64,000 nucleotides of DNA, from positions 62,001 to 126,000 of the forward strand of contig DATCTN010000025.1 of NCBI GenBank assembly GCA_036567965.1, read 5' to 3'. The first letter of the stretch is position 1. Each line of letters starts with the position of its first letter. The notes under the pieces are model-generated. The model was not told the origin of the DNA. It saw only the letters and a list, made by a program, of their open reading frames with translations, and ran no database searches. Of this stretch, positions 52,468 to 60,339 are shown piece after piece. A program made the translations under genes and the position numbers. This DNA comes from Candidatus Kryptoniota bacterium. Lineage in GTDB: Bacteria > Bacteroidota > Ignavibacteria > Kryptoniales > JAKASW01.

Positions 52468-54531
52468 TCATTTGGCCATCAGCATCTTTCTGGTGATAGT
52501 TACACCAGGTGCGTTAAGCCTGATAAGATAGACGCCGCTCGCAAATCTTGATCCGTCGAACGCAACTTCATGATAGCCCTGTGTCTCTTCGCCATCGACA
52601 AGAGTGCTCACTTTTTGTCCGATGAGATCGTAGACATTGATCGAGACATGCGAGTTCTTGGGCAGAGCATATCTTAACACCGTAGTCGGATTGAACGGAT
52701 TTGGAAAATTCTGAGACAGAGAGAATTCTGTCGGGAGGTCGCCATTTGTTCCTTTGATTCCGGTGATCATCTCAGATAGTGGTCGTTTCCAAACGCCGCC
52801 TTGCCAGGTCCCTGCATAAAGAGTGGTGCTACTGAAGGCAAAATCTTGAACGTTAGTGTTTGTCAAGCCGGTACTGACTTGAGTCCAGCTGCCGCCATTG
52901 TCCGTGGTGAGATAGACACCGCTCTCAACGGTCCCTGCAAAGACGTTGGTACCACTGACGCCAAAACCCCAGATTGTAGTACTTGTCAAGGTCGTTTGTG
53001 TCCAGCTGCTCCCGTTGTCTGTGGATAAAAAGGCGCCGCCACCTTCAGTCCCGGCAAAGAGGTTTGTTCCGCTGACGGCAAGAGCACTAATACCGTAGTT
53101 TGTCAAACCCGTGTTGACTGCTGTCCAGCTTGCGCCGTTGTTGGTGGATAGGAAAACACCGCCACCCTGGGTCCCGGCAAAGAGGTTCGAGCCGCTGACG
53201 GCAAGAGCATAGGCATCTGTATTTGTCAAGCCGGTATTAACAGCGATCCAGCTTGAGCCATTGTTGGTGGAGATGAGAACTCCGACATTCGGAGTCGCAG
53301 CAAATAGGTTGGCGCCGCTCACAGCAAGAGCACAGACCGTGGTGTCCTTTAAGCCGGACTGGGTCCAGCTTGTTCCGTTGTTGGTCGAGAGAAATGCTCC
53401 GCCGCCGGTGGCGGCAAAGAGGTCGCTGCCGCTCACGGCAAAACCATTGACATATGGGCTTGTTATGCCAGTATTTGCAGTGGTCCAACTTGCGCCGTCG
53501 TCGGTGGAGAGAAAGACACCTGCGTCATTTGACGCTGCAAGGAGGCTGGTCCCATTCAGAACAAGAGCGGCAACTTCGGGATACAGGCCAATCTGTGTGA
53601 GCTGTGTCCAGCTGCTGCCATTGTTGGTAGAGAGGAAGACACCGCCACCGATAGTCCCTGCAAAGAGATTCGTGCCGGAAACAGCAATAGCTTGAACATC
53701 AGTGTTCGTCAAGCCTGCTGTGGCTGGAGTCCAACTTGCACCGTTGTTGGTGGAAAGATAGACACCGCCGCCCCAGGTACCGGCAAAGAGATTCGTGCCC
53801 GATACGATAAGGGCTTTGACATCAGCATTCGTCAATCCTGCGGTGACATTTGTCCACGTTGTGCCGCTGTTCGTGGAAAGAAAGGCGCCGCCGTAAGTCC
53901 CGGCAAGGAGATTCGTGCCCGATACCAAAAGAGTATACACCTCTTTATTCGCTAATCCTGTCGTATCGGCAGTCCAGCTTGTGCCGTTATTGGTGGAAAT
54001 ATAGACGCCGCCCCAAGTCCCGGCAAAGAGATTCGTGCCCGATACCGCAAGAGCGTGGACATTTTTGTTCGTCAATCCCGTTGTGTCTGGAGTCCACGTA
54101 GCGCCATTGTTGGTAGAGAGAAAGACCCCGGCGCCCCAGGTCCCGGCAAAGAGATTCGTGCCCGACAACGCAATTGCATCGACAATCTTATAAGACATCC
54201 CTGCAGTGTCTAAGGTCCAGCTTGTGCCGTTGTCGGTAGAAAGATAGACGCCGCCATCGGTCCCAGCAAAAAGGTTCGTGCCCGATACGGCAAGAGTATA
54301 GATATTTTTATACCTCAAACCCGCAGTGTCTGCAATCCAGGTTATGCCGTTGTCGGTAGAAAGATAGACGCCGCTGCCCCAAGTCCCCACAAAGAGATTT
54401 GTGCCGGAGACTGCAAAGGCTCCAATGTCGCCTCCATATGGACCGTTCGTTCGAACCCATTGAGCATGCAATTGATTCACACCCATGATTAGGCAGAATC
54501 CCGCCAACAGAAATCTTAAAAGGTTTCTCAT
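52468..54531 (-). CDS. secreted BNR/Ycf48-like propeller protein with tandem repeats and T9SS sorting domain
   Basis: AAAGGAG precedes the ATG; the signal peptide ends near VNQLHAQW. The 687-residue protein has about 14 near-identical repeats of some 42 residues, each with LSTxNGxSWT and VSGTNLFAGT, which fold as sialidase-like propeller blades. The last 90 residues are a type IX sorting domain (SLSQNFPNPFNPTTVL, VYDLIGQKVSTLVDG, FASGVYLIRL, ITRKMLMAK), so the protein should be displayed on the surface. The repeats are also similar at DNA level (unit about 126 bases), implying recent duplication. Likely an adhesin- or scaffold-like surface protein; no sialidase catalytic residues are visible. 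A paralogue without sorting domain is at 30104-32107. Confidence 0.92.
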   Translation of the reverse strand: MRNLLRFLLAGFCLIMGVNQLHAQWVRTNGPYGGDIGAFAVSGTNLFVGTWGSGVYLSTDNGITWIADTAGLRYKNIYTLAVSGTNLFAGTDGGVYLSTDNGTSWTLDTAGMSYKIVDAIALSGTNLFAGTWGAGVFLSTNNGATWTPDTTGLTNKNVHALAVSGTNLFAGTWGGVYISTNNGTSWTADTTGLANKEVYTLLVSGTNLLAGTYGGAFLSTNSGTTWTNVTAGLTNADVKALIVSGTNLFAGTWGGGVYLSTNNGASWTPATAGLTNTDVQAIAVSGTNLFAGTIGGGVFLSTNNGSSWTQLTQIGLYPEVAALVLNGTSLLAASNDAGVFLSTDDGASWTTANTGITSPYVNGFAVSGSDLFAATGGGAFLSTNNGTSWTQSGLKDTTVCALAVSGANLFAATPNVGVLISTNNGSSWIAVNTGLTNTDAYALAVSGSNLFAGTQGGGVFLSTNNGASWTAVNTGLTNYGISALAVSGTNLFAGTEGGGAFLSTDNGSSWTQTTLTSTTIWGFGVSGTNVFAGTVESGVYLTTDNGGSWTQVSTGLTNTNVQDFAFSSTTLYAGTWQGGVWKRPLSEMITGIKGTNGDLPTEFSLSQNFPNPFNPTTVLRYALPKNSHVSINVYDLIGQKVSTLVDGEETQGYHEVAFDGSRFASGVYLIRLNAPGVTITRKMLMAK

Positions 54532-55054
54532 TGTTTCTCCTTTCGTGAAGTGATTAAAGGCAATTGAAACTACCTATTACAAATTTGCATTACCTTCTCA
54601 ACTACCTGAGGAGCAACTTGTCGATCGAATGCCGATTAATTCCTGAATGTTCTTTGGCAGCTACTGTGTGTAGGAATGCGAATACTTACAGTCGTATATA
54701 ATTCCCTGACGGCAGAAGGTAACCCCCGTTTAGCCAATAGTCAAGCTGGGGTTACTCCTTGGGTGAATTTGCAGCTTCGTCGTATGCTGGACATCGACGT
54801 CAGGAAGACCACATAACTGTCTTGTTCGTCCGACTCGATCTGTTTGGGGCACAGCATGTCTGCATACTCCTTGAACCTTCCGCCTGACATTCAAGACTGA
54901 CAGCGGTAAGTTCATAAGTTTCTGTCACGGCAACGGGGCTGAAAAATGACGCTGAATCCCGCGATGTTTATCCGTAGGAAGGTGAAAACAACTTAACGCC
55001 AGATTATCCCGCTCGCTATTGTCGCAAGCAGGTGCTAAAGAAAATTCGTGGGGA
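54532..55054. other. intergenic stretch with one long-loop hairpin
   Basis: GTAACCCC (54719-54726) pairs with GGGGTTAC (54748-54755) around a 21-base loop, about 300 bases after the FolE2-like stop codon. No gene is supported; the promoter of the propeller gene should lie near 54532-54640. Confidence 0.5.
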
Positions 55055-55849
55055 TCAGAGCGAACCGCCTCCGAACCCACCACCGGGGAACCAGACCGCC
55101 TTTTCATTCGCTATCACGGTGCTGTATGAGTGCAGCATCCCGTAGTTGAGGCAATGCACTGCAAACCAATCGAGGTTCTCGATGCGGGAAAGTTCTTCCT
55201 TTATCTCATCAAGCATCAGGACGCTGTCCTTGCGTTCGGAATGAATCTTTCGTATTACAAAATTCTGATCTTCATCGGTCAGGAAGGAATAAAGCGGAAC
55301 AAGCGAATGACGATCGACCATATCTATCAGGTCTTCGGGATAAATATCCTGACTCGACTCAGTTTCTACTACGACCGTGCTGAGCTGTCCGAACAAACCC
55401 CTATGCTCATCATTGCTGAAAGACTTGGGATAGGTCGTGATGACAGGAACACTGATCTTAAAGAGGACCTTTACCGACTCGATGCTTGTGATCTTGGCGG
55501 AATAAGTACAAATATAGCGCGTCATACACTTTTCTTTTGATACCGGTGTTATTTTTTCGACGAAGAAAGGATACTCGAAATCTATTCTCACCATAGTGGC
55601 ATTAAGCTCCCTTATGTAGTCCCCTATATTTTGTTTCAACGCCTTCGTACCTATCGTTCCACGATGGCGGTGCAGGATCTGGATTACCCTATCTATCCAG
55701 CCGGCCTCGAACTCCTGCATAATCCTTGCGCTCACAGAAAGATTGGCGACTGTCGGCTGACCATCAGGAAACGATTTGGACAGCACTTTAATTGGAAGTG
55801 GAAGATCTCTTATGCCGACATCAGCGAGAAATCTCTTTTCTTCAGACAT
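55055..55849 (-). CDS. divergent FolE2-like (GTP cyclohydrolase I type 2 fold) protein
   Basis: ATG 55849 overlaps the stop of the upstream gene by eight bases and has AAGGTG seven bases before it; 264 residues result. The sequence follows FolE2 order: DVGIRDLPLPIKV at the N-terminus, QPTVANLSVSARIMQEF, strand IDFEYPFFVEK, ISVPVITTYPKSFSNDEHRGLFGQLS, LIDMVDRHSLVPLYSFLTDEDQ, and NYGMLHSYSTV. In FolE2 the segment after the VPV strand is usually LCPCS with the metal-ligand Cys; here it is TYPKS, and the N-x-E-S-I-H segment reads NYGMLHS, retaining His only. The standard GTP-opening chemistry is therefore doubtful. It ends in GGGFGGGSL. The third gene of an operon with two acetate-kinase homologues. 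Confidence 0.72.
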   Translation of the reverse strand: MSEEKRFLADVGIRDLPLPIKVLSKSFPDGQPTVANLSVSARIMQEFEAGWIDRVIQILHRHRGTIGTKALKQNIGDYIRELNATMVRIDFEYPFFVEKITPVSKEKCMTRYICTYSAKITSIESVKVLFKISVPVITTYPKSFSNDEHRGLFGQLSTVVVETESSQDIYPEDLIDMVDRHSLVPLYSFLTDEDQNFVIRKIHSERKDSVLMLDEIKEELSRIENLDWFAVHCLNYGMLHSYSTVIANEKAVWFPGGGFGGGSL

Positions 55850-56930
55850 GTTCTTCACCTTTTCGATTAATGGTGTGAATCGTTTTTTCGGCCAGCACTT
55901 GCCAGCGGTCGTATTCGAAGCACAACACTCTGACTCTCGATTCCGGACTCGACAACACGGTCGGCCGTTCCTCCATTCCGTTGCCTCCACTGCACATCAC
56001 GCCTAAGAACTCAAGCCTGTTACATAGTTCTCTGATGAACTTCATATACATCCCTATCTGCACACTGCTGAATATTATGGCATCGAGACCGCCGAGAACG
56101 GAGACGAAAGCGCCGACAGACTTCAAAACCTGGTAAGTGTACAGCTCGCGGGCAAAATCGTACGACTTTCCTTGATGTCCTCCAACCACATCTTCCATCC
56201 GCACACTTTTTCCGACAAGGGCTCTGAACCCGCTCTCCTCTGAGAGAAGATGGTTTGTTTCATGCAGGGAGAATCCCGATGACAATAGATAGAAGACTAC
56301 CGTCGGGTCCATGTCTCCACAGCCGCCCTCTGATATTATTCCTTCGATTGGTGTAAACCCGATAGAAGTTTCGATTGCATTTCCATCGAGGATCGCCGCG
56401 ACGTTCGTGGTTCCTCCGAGGATCACGCTTACTATCCTTTTCAGATCTGCGTCTGATTTCTTGTTTAATTGAGCCAACGACCATTCATGTTCCAAACCAT
56501 AACCGCCGTATCGTCTAAGCTCCCTCTCCCTCAGCTCTGCCGGGACGGCATAGGTTGATGATTCAGCCGGCATTTTGCTGAACAAACCCGTTTCGCAGAG
56601 AACGACGTGGGGAACCGAAGGAAGGCTTTGTGAGGTATGCTTTGCGGCCTTAAATGTCAACTCGTTGTACTCAGGCAATATTCCAATAGATGCTTCCAGA
56701 TCTGCAAGAACCCGGCTTGCCACAATCTCTCCTGAGTTTGTCATCCTTTTCCAGCCATTATAAAGCACGTAGCCTACGGCCTCGATCTCATACTTGTCTT
56801 TCAGGTCACTCAAGACAGAAGACATGGACGTGTCATCCGGGTCGCAGGAGCCTTGGTCCAAGACGCCTGCATTACAGTATGCCCACCGCAGCTTCGGAGG
56901 AGCTGGATCAAACAGCAATACGGTTTTCAT
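55842..56930 (-). CDS. acetate-kinase-fold protein lacking catalytic residues (pseudokinase)
   Basis: The 362-residue protein aligns with the neighbouring acetate-kinase homologue in its second half: VILGGTTNVAAI for HLGTGGSSVAAI, SIGFTPIEGIISEGGCGDMDPTV for SMGFSPLPGLVMSTRCGDIDPMM, HLLSEESGFRALVG for the KESGLLGISG segment, and LGGLDAIIFSSVQIG. Acetate-kinase residues are replaced: the NCGSSS phosphate loop reads DPAPPKL, GHRFVHGG reads GYVLYNGW, FDTAFH reads LCETGLF, GFHGLS reads GGYGLEH and STRCGD reads EGGCGD. It should not phosphorylate carboxylates. It overlaps the upstream gene by 23 bases and the FolE2-like gene by eight, suggesting a complex of fixed stoichiometry. Confidence 0.75.
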   Translation of the reverse strand: MKTVLLFDPAPPKLRWAYCNAGVLDQGSCDPDDTSMSSVLSDLKDKYEIEAVGYVLYNGWKRMTNSGEIVASRVLADLEASIGILPEYNELTFKAAKHTSQSLPSVPHVVLCETGLFSKMPAESSTYAVPAELRERELRRYGGYGLEHEWSLAQLNKKSDADLKRIVSVILGGTTNVAAILDGNAIETSIGFTPIEGIISEGGCGDMDPTVVFYLLSSGFSLHETNHLLSEESGFRALVGKSVRMEDVVGGHQGKSYDFARELYTYQVLKSVGAFVSVLGGLDAIIFSSVQIGMYMKFIRELCNRLEFLGVMCSGGNGMEERPTVLSSPESRVRVLCFEYDRWQVLAEKTIHTINRKGEEHV

Positions 56931-58128
56931 TTTTCAACAGCTTCTCCCCCTCCTCGTAGATAACCGCTTCCTCATCGTTGGGAACAACCCAGACCCCCAC
57001 TGAAGAGCTTCCAGAGTTGATCGAGGTAATCTCGTCGCCGGATGCCCCGACATTCAGGTATTCATCAATGTCGATCCCACACCACTCCATTTCTCTGCAA
57101 ACCATCTGCCGCACGTACCAGTTATGCAGCCCGATGTCATCTGTAAAGACAAGGAGATCGATTCCGCCGAGCTCCGCGATAAAGCTACCGATGAATTTTT
57201 TTATCCTGTGCACATACATTTTTATTGCAAGATCTGTTTCTTCGTTTCCGTTCTGATTGTAACGATTGATAATATCCCTTATGTCGCTGGAGAAGCCGGA
57301 TATCCCAAGCAGACCGCTCTCCTTGTTAAACAGGTCCATGAGGAGTTCCGGCCTATAACCATACGTGATCATGAGATAGGTAGCCATCATCGGATCGATG
57401 TCTCCGCATCGTGTGCTCATCACCAGGCCGGGCAACGGAGAAAATCCCATTGACGTATCCAGAGAATGTCCTCTCCGAATGGCCGCGACACTCGATCCTC
57501 CGGTTCCCAAATGGCAAGCAACTATTCTCGAATTTTCCAGAGAGCTTTCCAGGTAATCTTGCAAGCTTTTTAACACATAAGAATAGGAGAGTCCGTGAAA
57601 ACCGTACTTCTTGAATCCAAACCTTCTGACAATGGTCTTCGGCAATGGATAAGTACTGGCGTAGGATGGAATGGTCTTATGGAATGCGGTGTCGAACACC
57701 ACATAATGCTTCACCTGGGGCAAAATCCTGCGCGATACGAGGATCACATCAAGCGCGACTTTGTTGTGAAGTGGCGCCAGCGCCACGCACTGTTCAAGAA
57801 GTCGAAGTGTCCTCTCGTCAACAAGTGTTGTCTCTGAAAATGATCTTCCGCCATGGACGAAGCGGTGGCCGATGTAATCGACATCAACATCGTGATCCTT
57901 CAAGAAATCCAACACGAGGCTTGCGGCGGCAGCGTGCGAGTCTAACGGAACAACCTTCTTTATCTCTTCACCACCGAAATCGAATGTCAGATAAGATGGT
58001 TCTGTACCCTTGACATGCACCCTGTGTGCCTTGCCTGCCAGGAGTACTTCCCGTTTTCCTGGAGATCTTACTTTGAAAAGCTTGTAAGTAAGGGAGGAGC
58101 TACCGCAATTGAAAACTAGTATATTCAA
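56908..58128 (-). CDS. acetate/propionate-type kinase homologue (ASKHA fold)
   Basis: The start is taken as TTG 58128 (LNILVFNCGSSSL), where acetate kinases begin; the frame is open to an ATG at 58191 whose extra residues are not conserved. The 406-residue protein keeps the acetate-kinase catalytic residues at near-standard positions: Arg89 (GHRFVHGG), His121 (APLHN), Asp146 (FDTAFH), His178 (GFHGLS), Arg240 (STRCGDIDP) and Glu386/387 (VVPNDEEAVI). Unusual are HLGTGGSS for HLGNGAS and FTDDIGLHN for the family's FTGGIGEN, so adenosine or acyl binding may differ. It heads an operon with a pseudokinase paralogue and a FolE2-like protein; no phosphotransacetylase is near. A role in acyl phosphate or another phosphotransfer is possible. 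Confidence 0.82.
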   Translation of the reverse strand: MNILVFNCGSSSLTYKLFKVRSPGKREVLLAGKAHRVHVKGTEPSYLTFDFGGEEIKKVVPLDSHAAAASLVLDFLKDHDVDVDYIGHRFVHGGRSFSETTLVDERTLRLLEQCVALAPLHNKVALDVILVSRRILPQVKHYVVFDTAFHKTIPSYASTYPLPKTIVRRFGFKKYGFHGLSYSYVLKSLQDYLESSLENSRIVACHLGTGGSSVAAIRRGHSLDTSMGFSPLPGLVMSTRCGDIDPMMATYLMITYGYRPELLMDLFNKESGLLGISGFSSDIRDIINRYNQNGNEETDLAIKMYVHRIKKFIGSFIAELGGIDLLVFTDDIGLHNWYVRQMVCREMEWCGIDIDEYLNVGASGDEITSINSGSSSVGVWVVPNDEEAVIYEEGEKLLKNENRIAV

Positions 58129-58333
58129 ATCCCAAATGCACCTTTTCAATATCGAGCCTGGATAGAAGAAAATCAATGCGGCATGAGGCATACTTCGTCA
58201 TCCGGCCGTTGCTTCTGCTACTCATATCTTGCATCCAACTGTCGCGGGGCCTTTCCGTTTTTCGTGCTCCGATGTGAATTTACCGATACAACTTTTTTGC
58301 CAAGATAAAGTTGCGTCGAACATGGGGGTAAAA

Positions 58334-58876
58334 TCATGAGCTTCTTGGCGCAGTGATGAGACTCGGCCGAAGTGATAAGCATGCTTCTGATTTCGAATTT
58401 GTACCATGATAGGCTTCTTCAAGCGAGAGCGTTGTCTCTGCCTCAAAATCTTCTCCTTTGATTGCGTAAGTCTTCCTTCTTCGTCTCTGGCCGCGCTCTT
58501 GCCCAAAAAGGAATTCAAAGAGATCGGCTGTGCCTTCATCCGCAAACATCGCATCGAAATCTTCACGGCTCATCCGATGTGTTTTGGCGCCTTGATCACT
58601 CGCATATCTCGACCAGTCGAATCCTCCTGGTTGTGCTCCAGCTTCCTGATAGTGCTTCCAATCTTCGCCGAATTGATCGTACTTCTTCCGCTTTTCCGGA
58701 TCGCTAAGGACTTCATTTGCTTCGTTCACTTCTTTGAACTTCTCCTCGGCGACTTTATCTCCCTTGGTTCTGTCCGGATGGTACTTAAGAGCAAGCTTTC
58801 GGTATACGCTCTTGATTTCCTCTGGTGTTGCATTTTTTGTGACACCTAACACTTTGTAATAGTCTTTGTAATTCAT
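58334..58876 (-). pseudogene. DnaJ/CbpA-like co-chaperone truncated after the start of its substrate-binding domain
   Basis: The frame encodes a complete J domain ([24 protein letters not shown] in [36 protein letters not shown]), a glycine-poor linker, and the start of the C-terminal domain ([23 protein letters not shown]), as in CbpA. It then runs into [14 protein letters not shown] and a stop, with no continuation of the two beta-sandwich domains in any frame downstream to 58200. A CbpA would be about 300 residues; this is 180. The J domain could still stimulate DnaK. It is co-directional with the acetate-kinase-like operon that starts about 200 bases downstream. Confidence 0.75.
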
Positions 58877-59367
58877 CTGCCTCTAACCTATGATCTATTT
58901 TTCATCAATACAGTTAAAGAGAACAGACAGGACTGACCTACCCTCCAATCATATATATCAATGTAAAGCAAGTGACCAGGGGTAATTCAAGAAGCGATCC
59001 CTATACAATCTGGATCATTCTTTGAGGCAAGAGAATGATAGCCGGCCTCTGATCAGCTTTGCTCCCCGATCGGAACGATGACCCGAGCTGCCAAGGAAGC
59101 CAATGCGTCTATTAACTAACCATAAGGTCCGGGAATGGTCTCGATCACTGTCGAGACCTGGAAGATTCAGTCATGTTGTTGAACAATAAGTAGAATACTC
59201 GTGGTTCTTTATCAGAATGGTTCACAACCTTCCGTTGCAATCACGAAAGATGGTTAATGTCTCCTATCTCGCCTGGTGCGATTGTTACTCCAGGTTGAGG
59301 ATCTCCGTCTCGAGAATTCTTATGGGTCTGCATTCCACGCGCGGAGTGTGTTAGACTTGCCCTTCAG
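58877..59367. other. intergenic stretch with one perfect hairpin
   Basis: GGTCTCGA (59137-59144) and TCGAGACC (59151-59158) form an 8-bp stem with loop TCACTG, about 210 bases past the stop codon of the membrane protein gene at 59368. No gene was recognised. Confidence 0.5.
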
Positions 59368-60261
59368 TCAAAGGGGAACACGTTGATTTTTGTATTTCCA
59401 GGAAGGGTATTTGAAGATTGGCCTCGTGCCGTAAAACAACACTCGCTTTCCTTGAGCTATAGATACCCCGCTTCCATCTGCAATTACCAGCCTTCCTTGA
59501 GCTTGAAACACGCCATTGATGCGAATGCTGTCTCCCGATTTGAATACGAGTTGAAACACGGGCATTGTGTCAGCGCTTACAATCTCAAGTGCGGTACCGC
59601 TGTAATTCCCATCCCAAAGATTGGGCAAATTATAAACCACATTTCGCCTGATACGGATTGGTGGCAAGTCAGATCCCGAAAAAATATCCGCATCGAGGTA
59701 CAGTTTTCCCCTGTCCACGTAGATTGCAAACGGAAATTCTGAGCGGGATGTTGAGAGCGAATCATGTGTTGCCTGCTCCAATTGCTTCTTCGTGTAAGTA
59801 AACGAGACCCCTTCTCCGCCGCCGAAAATCACGGTAAGTTCGTCCGAATTGAACGGGTATCCCGAAGAGAAATGAGAGAGTTGCGTCATGTTCTGTTTAG
59901 GGAGAAGTGGTCCGAATACTTGAGGCCGAGTCAAATAGACCAAAATTATCATGACGCCGATGACCGGAACGATAAAATACTTGTATTGGTAAATAATTCT
60001 ATTGAGAATTTCAAAATGCGTCCCGACGGCAATCGATAAGATTGCGAAAAAGAATAATACGACGCCGAATGTTCCCTGAATCAACTCACCCGCAAGAAGA
60101 AGTACGATCCCGCTTGCTCCGACCAAAACACCGGGCAGATTGCGTGGCTTTCTATGGGCAACATAGACATCACTGTGGTACTTTTTGGATCTAAGGATTT
60201 TTCTAAAATCGTGAGGATGATACTCGAGAGGTTGGCGGTTTCTGTATTGGACCGGTTTCAT
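59368..60261 (-). CDS. membrane protein of unknown function, last gene of pilin-like operon
   Basis: The 297-residue protein has a basic N-terminus (about 1-45), three predicted membrane helices (about 43-63 GVLVGASGIVLLLAGELIQG, 64-82, 94-110 YFIVPVIGVMIILVYL) and an extracytoplasmic beta-rich part of about 180 residues (LYLDADIFSGSDLPPIRI, FQLVFKSGDSIRINGVFQAQGRLVIADG). The family was not recognised. It follows the DUF4900-like gene by 78 bases on the same strand and may help in assembly of the pilus-like structure. Confidence 0.7.
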   Translation of the reverse strand: MKPVQYRNRQPLEYHPHDFRKILRSKKYHSDVYVAHRKPRNLPGVLVGASGIVLLLAGELIQGTFGVVLFFFAILSIAVGTHFEILNRIIYQYKYFIVPVIGVMIILVYLTRPQVFGPLLPKQNMTQLSHFSSGYPFNSDELTVIFGGGEGVSFTYTKKQLEQATHDSLSTSRSEFPFAIYVDRGKLYLDADIFSGSDLPPIRIRRNVVYNLPNLWDGNYSGTALEIVSADTMPVFQLVFKSGDSIRINGVFQAQGRLVIADGSGVSIAQGKRVLFYGTRPIFKYPSWKYKNQRVPL

Positions 60262-60339
60262 CGACTAAAAGTAATCATTGAGCTTACAGTTCCCTATCAA
60301 ATCAAGGATGATACACTCCGGAGAAACGATAGTCATTCT

